36,309 nt of DNA from Nemertoderma westbladi (lineage: Eukaryota; Xenacoelomorpha; Nemertodermatida; Nemertodermatidae). The notes under the pieces were generated by a model that saw nothing but the letters and a program-made list of their open reading frames with translations, did no database searches and was not told where the DNA came from. Shown in pieces: positions 1 to 11,168 of the stretch. Location of the stretch: the NCBI GenBank assembly GCA_032718475.1, contig JAUCBJ010005878.1, forward strand, positions 1 to 36,309, in the 5' to 3' direction. Within the stretch, counting starts at the first letter, position 1. Each line of letters starts with the position of its first letter. The position numbers and the translations under genes are program-made.

Positions 1-1701
1 CCCTAGTCCACAGTTAGAGTGCCCCATGCAAAATACCCCCTAATTCCAGACTTATTAACTCTCCATAACTGGTCATCAGTAATTATTGCATAATTTAGGA
101 TTTTAATTAAAGCAGGCCTAAGGTACTGTACAGTGGGACTGGACAGGCTCATTATGACCTGTACAAAACATAGAGGTAAAGTCGCGTTACGTCCCAAAGA
201 GCTTTAGGTTCCAAAGAACTTTAGGTCCCATTGCCAGAGAGCGTGAGGTCACATTGCCATTTAAAGGAGCAGGTTAGTAAAGAATCAGGTTACAGAGGCG
301 TGTTGGGTAACCAAATCAATAAACGAAAGTTAACACATGCGTTTTGTATTTGTACAGGTCTTTATTATTTGGGTCGTTGGTCTTTTGAAAGCGTCTGAAA
401 CTACTACAGGAACTCCATGACATACTATGGGCTAGCGACTCGACTAGGGACTGGCGCCCTTGTACATGTAAACTGTAGTACCTACTGTACCACCTACCTT
501 AAAGTGACCTGTGGGACCAGCCCATTATTAGTGAGGTCGGCATTTCTCTTTATCCTGCCGCTCTCTTTGTATTACAATATCATACAGCTAACTAATGGCA
601 ATGGTCTACCCCCAGTCCGGGAAAGACAAGCTGGCTACCATTGAAATGAATAGGGGAAGGATATGGTGTGTTCGTGTTCCCATCCTAATGTCTTTCGTCT
701 TGGCTCAGCTAAGCTTTAACAGAGCCACAGCCTACAATAGAGCTTTACCTAAATACACTTCCAGTGAGCCAAGCAGTAGTGGCGGGTTAGCTCCAAAATG
801 CCCATGTAGGATTTCTTCGAAAAAGGACCAATTGGTTGAGTTACGAGTTACAGTGAAAAAGTATTCATGATTAGATTTTGCTTTGAACAGGAGAAACAGT
901 ACCTTCTTGTATAGTTCATATGTGTACCTGTGTTAATTATTAGCGTTGGGCTTATTTCTATGTATAATGTCTGTATTCTATTTATGTCACGTGAAAACAT
1001 GCAAGGCCACTAGCGTCCAGTTTAAAAAAATGAAAACAGGATTCACATTCCGAATTATCTACTAATTCCCCCCCCCCCCCCCCCCCCCATGCACACTCAC
1101 CATATAGGCCCAAGTATGATTCACACATGACCTTACATAGCCATCACACCTCTCCTGAGCCACGGTAAATAATATTAAATCCAGCGAACTTCTAATTAAC
1201 TCCAGCGAAATTAATTATCAATATTTTAATTATATTCAACGCAGATACACAGATAAAACACAATAATTATTTATTAGATGGGAAAAAAGTTAAAATGTTT
1301 TCACTATTAATTCTCGAGGCATTATATTTACCGTGTGCGAGCGAGGTTAATAAAGGGTCAAGAAAATATTGAAAATAAAAATGTTCTATGTTTACCTTAC
1401 AAAATGAAAAATAAACGTGCGAAGTATAATACAGTAGTGTCCCTACTCGAACGGAACGGAACCGTCCGGGGGGGGGGGGGGGGGGGGGGGGTGTTGGGGA
1501 GGGAATGTCCGGAAATCGAAGCCTTTTTCTATCTGCCAACATCCTGGGCTTTACTTACACTCAGCCTCTATTCACTGGCTGTGATTGACAAGCCAACTTG
1601 CCTCAGAAGTTCCTTTCATGAATGCCGCAATTTATATTTGGCCACTTTGGTCGTTTTGGCCGCCAAAATGACCAAGTTAATGTTTATTGGGATTGGGACT
1701 G
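1..1701. mobile_element. DNA transposon, partial (element A): right end, TA target
   Basis: The right terminus is CAGTCCCAATCCCAATAA read inward from 1701 on the minus strand, followed by TA at 1702-1703. Roughly 155-616 and 1521-1701 are an inverted copy of 5451-6189, with small indels. One 115-bp block present in the other copy (about 5845-5960) is missing here near 395. Shared blocks include a direct match around 258-300 to 6030-6080 and the TTTTGGCCGCCAAAA palindrome near 1654-1669. The left part of the element lies outside the window. A TA target and CAGT-type ends fit Tc1/mariner-like elements, but no transposase is visible, so the superfamily is inferred. Confidence 0.6.
617..1520. other. 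904-bp insert inside the arm of element A
   Basis: In the matching arm of element B the blocks ending CCCCCAGT and beginning with the TCTATCTGCC stretch are adjacent. In element A they are about 900 bp apart, so 617-1520 is an extra insertion or divergent filler. It contains a 21-base C run (1068-1088) and a 24-base G run (1468-1491). I found no terminal repeats, duplication or credible coding sequence; the open frames across the G run are poly-glycine or poly-proline artefacts. Confidence 0.4.
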
Positions 1702-3286
1702 TACTCAATGTCATGTATCCCACTAGCATTAGAAATCCTACGCAAATTGCAATCCCAATGTACTCCTACAATCAGAGTACCATAACCAAGACGTAAAACG
1801 TACAAATGTAAAACACTTTCATTATTACCTCTATAAGTTTTGACTTTCCTTTTTAATTATCATGATTTACTTGCCTTTTTCTTACTGGTTTTTATCATCT
1901 TTTTCTTCAATACCAGTTTTTAATTTCCTTTTTTTTTCGCATTGGTTTTTCTTTCCATTTTTTTAAATAATGCCTGGCCTATCACTAAGCAGCCTTATTG
2001 CTGCTCCGATTCGCCACAGATTATACAATATTATTTAATCTTTTGATAAATTGGTATAATTACAGCATTATTATTGATAGATTTTCAGATTGCAGTAGCA
2101 GTACCGGTACTGCAGCAAAACTGCAGTTTACAAAAACCCATTCAGCACTCTCGCAATGGACAATACATATGTAAAACAAATTGCAGATGCGGCAGAATCA
2201 TCAGTGAGAGCTATCATGTTTAACTGTGCCATGAGGGAAGATGATATGATTTGTGCAGATTCTTTTGATGGGACAAATATGAAACAAGGATTTCAGTCTC
2301 TCTATGGCGCAGCTTTCGTAATTTACAGAAAACTGGTCTAATATTGGATTACGATATTTGTTCGAAATTTTGTAATGTTTGAGGTACCGGTACTGAGCTG
2401 GAGCAGGAGGAATCTGTAGATCACGATTTTGCGATAAATATCAATTTGGGAAATTGTGGTTTTTTATTGTGGTTCTTCATACCTCTTCCATCCGGTAGCC
2501 TAGGAGACCTTGGGCCACCCTGGCCCTGACTGCCTGAAACATCCGAGTTCCTGAAGGAGATCGGGGCAAGTCTCCACTCTGTCACCCAGGAGCCCCGATC
2601 TCACTGCTTCCAAACCACAGAACCAATACTGAACCAATGACATAGATTCATCAATGTGGTTGTGCTTGCCACGGTCTCAAAGTCAAAAAAAAATTCTTTT
2701 TTGAGTTTGAGACATTGGCAAACCCAAACACATTGATGGATTTATGTCATTGAGGCCAGTAAGAAAGAGCTGGAAATTCTGAATAAGGTCCCAAAATTTC
2801 ATACATCTACCTTCAGTAGTTTTTGAGGAATAGGTACATGAATGAAACTGGCACGCAATAAATGCAAGCGGCAGAAAATGACGTTTAAATCGCAAATTTA
2901 CATTACCGCTAATGAACATTTCATGCTTATATGGGTCTCTGGTGCATGAAATGATTATCCTGATGCCACCAAAACTTGTCCAACACAAATATTCATCATT
3001 TGGAGTTAAAATCTGTAGGAATATTTTTTTTTAGTTTTTTTCAATTTTTCATGTTGAGCCACCTTAATATCTATTTATTCACAAAGAGCAACCAATACAT
3101 TCTATTTGTAAAGTAATATATTTTATCTAATAAACTTTAACATTAGAGCTCTGTAAAATCAATATAGGCAAGAATAGAAAAGATATACTTTATATGTCTA
3201 GACTCTTTCATTACACTGAAAGTCAACTTGTTTTCTGTTACAATAGACACTGGTGCTTTACTTTACACATAAGGTACATTTCCTAT
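1702..3286. other. Non-coding spacer between element A and the three-exon gene
   Basis: AT-rich DNA with T-rich tracts at 1855-1965 and a GTACCGGTAC palindrome near 2103. A short open frame at 2156-2341 (plus, 61 codons, ATG start) has no recognisable domain and could be chance. A GC-richer patch at 2480-2630 has nothing I recognise. No gene is supported. Confidence 0.4.
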
Positions 3287-5031
3287 TTATTTATTACTCA
3301 CTTCTAGGTGCGCTTTATCGAAGAATAATGAGGTAAACTCATTACTGCAGAAATAATGAGGGCGGATACGTCGTGACTCATTATCGAATACTTCCTCAAG
3401 CACGACATCGGCCTTAAGTACCCAAACGGGGTCCACTATTCGAAAACAGGGACATGGCCTACCGTAGTACGGTGCCCCTGCACACTGCCCCTCTGCATCC
3501 TTGGACGATGTTGATCTGTAAATATAAAACTATATTGTGTGAAAATATATTATAATATCTTCATATATAAAATACCTTTTAGGGTTAGCCACAAAATGAC
3601 CACTATAATAAATATATCAGATTGAAAAAATGAAAAACTATAGATTGCGTTCAATGTAGATTGCTTTTTCTCAAGAATATTTTGCAGGTACAGCTTTCGT
3701 ATTTAGTATTCTATATTACAAATTCAGAACTAATTAATAGTTATTAGTTTATTAATTATTTACTATTTATACTGTAATTACGTTTTATAATAAATTGTTC
3801 TGTACATTACATCTTTATCGTTGAGTCGGGCATTGTCACGCTCTCGGTAAAGTTGTACATGTACATAGTGTAATTACGTTTTATATTGGTTTTAGGTTAG
3901 CGTAGTGTAATATTGTATTTGTAACCAAGTAACATAAAGGACCCCCTTGGAAATAAGCTGCAAAGCTTTAGGGGTAATCCTATATGTTATGTTGGACAAT
4001 ACCTTTATACCGGTACATTGTTTGGTGTATTTGTTATTGTTTTTACATAATGTATAAATAAATCTATCTATCTATCTATCTATGAACAGTGTTATATACA
4101 TTTACAACATACTATTATTTTTAATTTTAGTAACTGTGTGTTGAGTTATGACATTAAAGAATAAACATGACAATAAACTCACCCGTTGTAACTGCAATGA
4201 TTCTAGTCGCATGTAAAAGCCTTTTGAGTTCCTTCGATGAGCTTATGAGGGATGATGGAAGACTCGATACTAGGGGTATTGTCGGCGGGTCGTTCATCGG
4301 CTCCAACTTCGCGTCCTGGTAATCACCGGTAGATTAACAATCTGTTTGTTTGGGGTATCACCGGTAGATTAACAATCGTGTTTCCAGTGGTTGTTGGTTC
4401 TACTATCCGTAAGAACGATCCGACGCCAACTCCAGCAGAGTGAAAATATAACGCCGTAGTATGGGGATGCTCAGCCAACATGGCAAATGTCTCACCACTA
4501 ATTAAATCTCTGAAAAAATTTCCAAAAATATTAATGTTAGTGCAGTAGTGTAAAAATAATTATAATTATTAGGGTTCAAATGTTATTTATTGTTAATATA
4601 TTTCAGTATTTATAAAATCTTTTAATCTTTATAAAATATATGTTCAGCTACAGTAAAACGTGATATATTTTACTTTATGGTCATTTTGGTCAAGCTAAAT
4701 TGTAATTTAACAGTCTAAATGATGCTATGGTATTTTTATAATTCCTGAAAATCTAATCCTTTGTTTCACGTCTGTTAAATGTATATTAAGTGGGTAACAT
4801 ATTATTTCAAAAAAGGTATTAATTTCAATATTAAATTTAATTATTAAATATTTTATTAACTTACAGGGCGAACAACAGCGTTTGATATGAAGTGCGCTGT
4901 TTTTTGGCAGTTGGTGCTCCAGCTGCCTCTTTCTTCCTTGCTGGCCCATAGCTAACAGAATGAATAACTGCCTGCATTGCAGTGTTGTCGGCGATCTGCG
5001 AACCGCATACATATGGTAGTGCTACCTCCAT
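3287..5031 (-). pseudogene. Three-exon gene of unknown function with two in-frame stops
   Basis: The exons on the minus strand are 5031-4865, 4509-4183 and 3515-3287. Exon 1 begins at ATG (5031-5029) and ends at donor GTAAGT. Exon 2 follows TTTTTTCAG and ends at donor GTGAGT; exon 3 follows ATTTACAG and ends at TAA. Both introns (355 and 667 bp) are phase 2, and the exons sum to 723 nt, exactly 241 codons. Exon 3 alone keeps 75 codons open. The product would be about 240 residues. It has a bipartite basic stretch (RKK at 32-34, KKQR at 43-46) resembling a nuclear localisation signal, and a cysteine-rich stretch with CPC early in exon 3. TGA at codon 118 (4325-4323) and TAG at codon 158 (4205-4203) interrupt exon 2. 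A 21-bp direct repeat 35 bp apart (4377-4322) overlaps the first stop. I recognise no family. It lies between elements A and B, and may be a host gene relic or transposon cargo. Confidence 0.5.
3880..4083 (+). repeat. LINE-like 3' tail ending in (TCTA)n
   Basis: The stretch passes through CCCCCTTGGAAATAAGCTGC-type sequence and T-rich DNA, then ends ATAAATAAATC followed by five TCTA-type units (4063-4083). This is the typical layout of a 5'-truncated CR1/L2-like LINE 3' UTR with a microsatellite tail. It sits inside intron 2 of the minus-strand gene. The assignment rests on the tail pattern only; no coding part is present. Confidence 0.4.
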
Positions 5032-5450
5032 CTACAATGTTTTAATAAGGTTATTACTTGTAATATTATAGATCATAGTATTTATTTATAAGTTTTAGTA
5101 GGCCTACTGAAAAAGTAAAGTCGTTATTATTACAGAGGTAATGTAATGATGGCAGACATGTTGTAGTCATCACTCGTTACTTACAACAGTACCGTCAATG
5201 TATCCTGTAATTCGCGACAGTGTTTGACTGCTCCTCAATGTTTATAAACTTCATTGTATTAATAATACACACGACAATTTTACAAATTAAACAAGATTAT
5301 ATAATAATTTAATATAATAAATATTGGACTTGTTTAATAGCAATTTAAGCAATAAAAGTTAATTTGAACCTGAACATTAAACTGGAACTTTCATCATCTT
5401 GGATAACACACAAAAATTATTTGATAATATGAATTGAATACTGGTTATTA
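5032..5450. other. Spacer upstream of the three-exon gene
   Basis: AT-rich sequence between the exon 1 start codon and the TA target (5449-5450) of element B. Any promoter for the minus-strand gene would lie here. I see no clear TATA box, initiator or CpG island. Confidence 0.3.
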
Positions 5451-6440
5451 CAGTCCCAATCCCAATAAACATTAACTTGGTCATTTTGGCGGCCAAAACG
5501 ACCAAAATGGCCAAATATAAATTGCGGCATTCATGAAAGGAACTTCTGAGGCAAGTTGGCTTGTCAATCACAGCCAGTGAATAGAGGCTGAGTGTAAGTA
5601 AAGCCCAGGATGTTGGCAGATAGAAAACCGCACTGGGGGTAGACCATTGCCATTGGTAGGCTGTATGCTATTGTAATACAAAGAGAGCGGCAGGATAAAG
5701 AGAAATGCCGACCTCACTAATAATGGGCTGGTCCCACAGGTCACTTTAGGGTAGGTGGTACAGTAGGTACTACAGTTTACATGTTCAAGAGCGCCAGTCC
5801 CTAGTCGCTAGCCCATAGTCTGTCATGGAGTTCCTGTAGTAGTTTCAGACGCTTTCACTCAGTATCCTAGTGTCCAGGAAGTTGGGAGTTGAGTGTGGGT
5901 GGGTGGATTGGTGGCCCCCACGCAACACCGCAGTGTCGGGTGACTACAAAACAAAGACCACCGACCCAAATAATAGAGACCTGTACAAATACAAAACACA
6001 TGTGTTAACTTTCGTTTATTGTTTTTGTTCCCCAACACGCCTCTGTAACCTGCTTCTTTACTAACCTGCTCCTTTAAATGGCAATGTGACCTCACTCTCT
6101 CTGGCAATGGGACCTAAAGCTCTTTGGAACCTAAAGCTCTTTGGGACATAACGCGACTTTACCTCTATGTTTTGTACAGGTCATAATGGGCAATTCCACG
6201 AAAAGGTCACCCCCACTAACAAAAATTGAAATGATTCAATTATACATATGATGGGTGTTAAAGTGATCCAGATATCCCAAATTGTTGGAAAAACACACAC
6301 TGAGCCCAATATATTTATGTAACTTCAAAAAAAAATAGGACTGAATATGAAGTAAATATATTCAATAAATCATATTGAAAATTCATTCAACTACTTTTGC
6401 AGTTATCTACACCTCATGGGGACAAAGAAAAATAAAATAA

Positions 6441-7435
6441 CCAATTACTGACAGAAAAACTAATGGAGTTACAGTGTCAGAGATTTGGAGATTTCATATA
6501 TAGCGTATAATGTTCTACTATGCGGTTGTAATAGACCAAGTCAAAAATTACGTCCGTTATGGAAAAAGGTAAAAATTTTAAAATACAGGAGGAAGGGGTG
6601 ATGTATTAAACTCATCACTTTCTGTGCAAAGCAGATTTATTGTCTAGTAACTTTAGACAAAAAACTAACATCAATGCAGTAAGTCTTTGTTGTGTATTTA
6701 TCGTAACGGACGTAATTCGTGTAGAATTATGTTTAAGCGAGGAAATTGATACAATGACAATTACCGGTCCTGTGGTGTTTTTAGGCATTATTGAGGACTG
6801 TTGAATATAAATTAAGTGAATCAGAACATAAATAACAATAATTAATGGCAAGAATTTGGGACAAAAATGGTAAGTATTGCAATAATTTTAGTTTCCCGAG
6901 ATAGGCTAATTTTTGTTAAAGTTTTCTGTGATTTAAACCCTTAAGATTGTATCCTCTCATTTTTGTACTCCGGTTGGACCTGCATTCCACCATATAAATG
7001 TTACCAATAGCAATAAATTTAATATATTAGGCTTATCACTAAACAAAAACCATGCTAAAATTGGAAGTATTTCATAAAATAGGTACCAGTGGTTGGTTAT
7101 AGAGCAGTAACCATCTAATGTGGAGAAGGAATTAATATAATACCAAATTACTGACAGAAAAACTAATGGAGATACAGTGAAGGAACTTTGGTGACTTCAA
7201 ATATAGGGTATCATGTTCTACTAAGTGGTTGTAAATAGACCAAGTCAAAAATTATGTCCGTTACGGAAAAAACAGAAAATTTTGAAAATATTAGAGGAAG
7301 GGGTGATGTATTCGACTCATTGCTTTCAGTGCAAAGCAGACTTATTGTCTATACTTATTGTCTTATAACTTGAGACAAAAACTAACATCATTGCAGTAAG
7401 TCTTTGTTATGTATTTTCTCGTAACGGACGTAAAT
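6441..7435. repeat. Direct duplication (6441-6716 and 7143-7435) in the core of element B
   Basis: Two copies of about 280 bp share the order ATTACTGACAGAAAAACTAA, a GACCAAGTCAAAAATTA block, GAGGAAGGGGTGATGTATT, AACTAACATCA, then GTAAGTCTTTGTT and a CGTAACGGACGTAA end. The copies have diverged by substitutions and small indels; the second has a short extra TATTGTCT repeat near 7347-7365. Each copy has TTACGTCCGTTA about 110 bp in and its inverted form at the end. Confidence 0.75.
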
Positions 7436-8146
7436 GGTTAGCTATAGAGCAGTGACCCTCTCCTACACTCTGCAAACAGCGCTACAGCCCTGTAATTTCT
7501 TGTAATTTTTGTTTTTGGTTATTAACAGCCTAACCTGAAGGATTGGCTACTTTTATTGTGTTACTGATAGTAAGGCTGCCTTTATTGCCTTTATGCCAAA
7601 ATTTAGCTCTTCTGCACCTCTAGACTTCTTTTTATCCAAAATACTATATTAAAAAATATTCAGTGTGACTTAAGTGGTGGATTTGCACACTTGTTTAGTT
7701 GAAAACATCAATTTACACGCAATGGAAAGTAACAGCATGTAACATAATTGCACAGTTACATCCGTTACAGGAGAAGGTTACGTCCGTTACGAAAATCAAT
7801 TGCAAACTGCATGAAAACCAGTGGTCAGTAGCCCTAAATTATTTTATTAATATGTTCGGCATCTATTCTGCAATCATTACTAATAAGGGTTTATCAGAAC
7901 ATTGCGTCAATTCGCACGAATATTAATGAGAACATGGCTACCTTAGAAATTCCATTTTGTGCGATTACGTCCGTTACAGGTGTATTAGCTTGCACTATAA
8001 GAACATGCAATTATTTAATAATAATCTGTGGTATTTACGTTATAGTACCAGTGGTCCAGCAACACCACACAAAATATTTATAAAAAATACTCAGTGCTGT
8101 TCGCAGTGGAGGCCTTTAAACTCTGTGATAGTTACGTCCGTTACCG
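6548..8146. repeat. Cluster of eight TTACGTCCGTTAC motifs
   Basis: Occurrences are at 6548-6560, 6702-6715 (inverted), 7252-7266, 7421-7433 (inverted), 7755-7768, 7777-7791, 7964-7980 and 8131-8146. Most match 12 or 13 of 13 bases. The motif is an imperfect palindrome (TTACGTCC/GTTAC). Such density in 1.6 kb suggests binding sites for a protein, possibly the transposase, but that role is inference. Confidence 0.6.
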
Positions 8147-8385
8147 TGGAATTGCCCTAATGAGCGTTATGTACCATTGCTATTTAAAGGAGCAGGTTAG
8201 TAAAGGAGCAAGTTACAGAGGCGTGACGGGGGATTCAAAACAATTAACGAAAGTTAACACATGTAACAAGATTATGCAGGTCTTTATAATTGGGTCTTTG
8301 TATTGTAGTCACCCCGCAGTGTCCGCGAATTATACATTGTAAAAAAATATTTAAAAAAATTTGTATTATAAAAAAAAATATTATT

Positions 8386-8576
8386 GAAATTAATTTCCGA
8401 AATTAACATCCCGAAATTAATTTATGGACTTCCATTAATTAGTTATTTCATTACGATTCTGATTGGTTGATAGATTAATTTTGGGACGTCCATAAATTAA
8501 TTTCGGGACGTCCATAAGTTAATTTCGGGACGTCCATAAGTTAATTTCGGGACGTCCATAAATTAATTTCGGGACA
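8386..8576. repeat. 22-bp tandem repeat with inverted partial copies
   Basis: About five head-to-tail units of TTAATTTCGGGACGTCCATA plus two bases occupy 8474-8576. Two inverted units precede them at 8386-8432 (CCCGAAATTAATTTATGGAC). The centre GGGACGTCC is itself nearly palindromic. The block lies in the right arm of element B and could fold into a hairpin. Confidence 0.7.
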
Positions 8577-8923
8577 TTCAGAATATTATACATATTCCTC
8601 CTTTAACGAAGCCCCATTCAACTCCTTTTATAAGACTGTATACTCTTATCAATGCCTCAGTGGGCGGACTCCAGTACTGCAAGGCTCAGCGCCGGGTAAG
8701 TTAACAATCTGTCAATAATAAAAATGAAAGCGAGCCGACATTTAGTCAGATCCACCAAATGGATGGCCAAGGAGACTGAATGTCTGGACTTAGCTGATTC
8801 GAGTTAAATCGCTTCGCCAAAACGACCAAGTAGCCCATAGGAATACACTACATTTTTTTGGTGATTTTGGTCATTTTGGCCGCCAAAACGACCAAGTTAA
8901 TGTTTATTGGGATTGGGACTGTA

Positions 8924-10443
8924 TAAGTCATGAAAATAAACAAAAATAAATAAACTCTAAGCACAACATTTGGAATTGAACGGCCCACCTCGAATATATA
9001 TGAAGCATGTCACATAATTGCAAATTTATAAACTTAATACGTCCGGGTTCTTCTTTGAGTATATTAAATTTAATTAATTTGACGGACATTAGTAATTACG
9101 GAAACATTTCCTATATTTTGTACGTAGCTTACATATTAAATTAACTTACATTTGCAGGTGTAACTTGAAGAAGCAATCTATAGATCGGAACAACTTGAGA
9201 ATTGCTGAATAGGTTGAACTGGGAGAATAGGTTGAATTAAAACTATTAAAAACGACCAGTAAAAAAACACTGAAAAATTAAACATGAGTGATTGTTACAA
9301 GTTTTTATAAGTAACGTGGACGTTATAGTTTATTCAACCAATGAGAAAGGTCTCAGTCTTTAATGGTGACAGTTGATTGGACGCTACCATTTAATAATGA
9401 GATCAGATAGTAAGACCCGCCCTCTGTTTTACATGGATGGTAGAGAACAGAAGAACAGTCTCTATATTTAGCTGGACAATGCTAAGGGCTACACATCTAA
9501 TGTAACTTGTAGCTTGTTATTTGGCATTAATTAATTCGCTAATTTAAATTGTAACTAATTTCCCATTATATTAAATAGTAATATATTTATAAAAGTAAAC
9601 CACCTCAAATTGACTAGGAAAATACAGTCCAAACACACTGATTTTAAAAATAATTAAGGCAATTCATTCGAAATTTAAACCAATAATAACTTTAATAGTG
9701 TATGATGTTAGTTGTAATTCATATAGTGAAACTGACACTGGAAATTGCTGTACCTTCGCTCCCATTGTAAAAAGTAATGAATAATTTTGATAGTTTTTAT
9801 TTTCATAATGGGATTTTACATCTTTGAGGCCTATTGAATGTCCAGCCGTGTGGCGGTCAATTTGTCTGTCAGTCTACCGGAATATACATGGACGATAAAC
9901 CTATATAAATATAATCTATAAATATAAATATATTAGCGCCGCTGGTATTTACAGATACCGGTATGTGCTAATTAAAAGTAGCCAATCATATGAACGGGAA
10001 CGAATACTGGAATACAACTTACCGGTACTCACGCTAGGCAATTAGCTGCAAAGGTATGTTATGTAATGCAGAATATGTAAAAATGTAAAATATAAAACTC
10101 ACCTTATTACTGTATTAACAATCAGACAATAAACGTTGTAGAGTCTCAATAGGCCTAAACAATGGCTGAATGACTAGAAAAATTTACTATTATACAATTA
10201 TTGGATTACCAGATTACCGGAACAGATTACTGGTAGGTACAATTTTATTATTGGTGTAGGCCTACTCTTACCGGTATTGTAATAATAGGCCTAGTCTATT
10301 AGAAGATTCAATAGAAATTTTAGCAAAAAAATTAATTTAGAAATATTGTAAATGTAATTTTTTATATTACCGGTAGGCCCTATAAAAATATGCCAAAGAA
10401 ATCGAAATAAATGTACAAGAGCAGAGGTGGCCTACCTGATCAG
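8924..10443. other. Non-coding AT-rich spacer
   Basis: No coding sequence or mobile-element end is identified. At 9335-9470 a CCAAT, an inverted CCAAT (GATTGG, about 9374), a GC-box-like CCCGCCC (about 9417) and a TATATTTA (about 9462) occur in promoter-like order on the plus strand. No open frame follows, so this is only a hint. ACCGGTA and TAGGCCTA words are frequent towards the right end. Confidence 0.35.
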
Positions 10444-10491
10444 CCGCGCCCCAAAAAATTGGAATGAAATTCCAATTTTTCTGGGGCGCGG
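10444..10491. repeat. Near-perfect 22-bp inverted repeat (hairpin or cruciform)
   Basis: The left arm starts CCGCGCCCCA and the right arm ends TGGGGCGCGG. All 22 bases pair, apart from one bulged C (10481), around a three-base GAA loop. The lower stem is GC-rich and the upper stem AT-rich. It stands alone in AT-rich spacer and is not flanked by an obvious duplication. Confidence 0.8.
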
Positions 10492-10750
10492 AATAGGAAT
10501 ATTTTAGATGCAGAAATTATTTTCTTACATGGGAAACATCATTATCCAAATCTAAAAATCTGTTAATGCTTGGCTGCTCGGGTGTTTCACAATTCACAAT
10601 TTTTATTTTCGACCAATCTTTCAGTAGGAGTAGGCTATTTAACTACATGTGTTTAAAAAAAGCGTCCCCACCGATATTGCACTTGTCAGGTACTGGGTAC
10701 ACAGTGCCGGTAGTAATTCTTAAAATTTAGAACTTAACGGTACCATAGTG

Positions 10751-10758
10751 CATATAGG
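10751..10758. other. Target site duplication, left copy (CATATAGG)
   Basis: CATATAGG here is repeated exactly at 23315-23322. Both copies directly abut the outer element ends (CCCGT...ACGGG). Confidence 0.85.
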
Positions 10759-11160
10759 CCCGTCTGCTAAGTAGGGCATGTACGCCGAACGCGTTCGGTG
10801 CACAATTTTTTCCAGAATTTGGAGCAGGCGCAGAAAATTGAGAGTGCGGCGCTGCGCAGGCGCAGAAAATTCAGAGCAGCAGAGCGCGGCGCAGCACAGC
10901 GCAGGCGCAGAAAATTAATAGTGCGGCGCAGACTTCTCGAACAACTGAATTGGCAATTGGTGCGAGATAGAGATACTCGCAAGCACAGATTCAGATACAG
11001 GCTGTCTGTCGCTGTCAGTCAGTACCGGTATGCGGTACCAGACTGCCAGACTACAGACTGAAACTACCAGAGCTGCTGTAATGTCAATAATATAATAAAG
11101 CGTCCTACTTGGTGTGCTTAGGGCTTAGGCCAGTAGAGAAGGCAGGCGGGTAGGTGGTAC

Positions 11161-11168
11161 GGTACAGT
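11161..11168. other. Target site duplication, left copy (GGTACAGT)
   Basis: The exact 8-bp match at 23095-23102 abuts the CAGGGCTGG ends of the hAT element. An 8-bp duplication is the hallmark of hAT insertion. Confidence 0.9.

Larger units (their letters stand above)
5451..8921. mobile_element. DNA transposon, complete (element B), 3471 bp, TA target
   Basis: It starts CAGTCCCAATCCCAATAA at 5451 and ends with the inverted complement at 8921, with TA on both sides (5449-5450, 8922-8923). The first and last roughly 80 bases carry GGTCATTTTGGCxGCCAAAA. The left arm 5451-6189 and the right arm about 8155-8921 are partial inverted copies; the shared block with TTTAAAGGAGCAGGTTAGTA is at 6053-6078 (inverted) and 8184-8205. 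The core at 6190-8155 contains a direct duplication and the TTACGTCCGTTAC cluster. No transposase frame is visible, so this looks non-autonomous. Tc1/mariner-like affiliation is inferred from the TA target and CAGT ends. Confidence 0.6.

Noticed and set aside
1335-1796. 153-codon plus-strand frame with a glycine run
   Set aside because: It runs across a 24-base G homopolymer and across the inverted-repeat end of element A; both make it a chance frame.
2683-2988. 101-codon minus-strand frame
   Set aside because: No recognisable motif, no splice context and no relation to the neighbouring gene model.
4190-4330. Alternative coding frames in exon 2, including a plus-strand frame
   Set aside because: Other frames are also open here, but only the chosen one keeps both intron phases and joins the 75-codon exon 3.
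8400-8576. CRISPR-like array of 22-bp repeats
   Set aside because: Units are contiguous without unique spacers, and the DNA is eukaryotic.
9335-9470. Strong promoter of a nearby gene
   Set aside because: CCAAT, GC-box and TATA-like words are present, but no coding sequence follows in this orientation before the transposon nest.
10767-11061. Arg/Ala-rich frames at the left end of the outer element
   Set aside because: They are translations of the GCGCAG subterminal repeats, open on both strands, with no domain.
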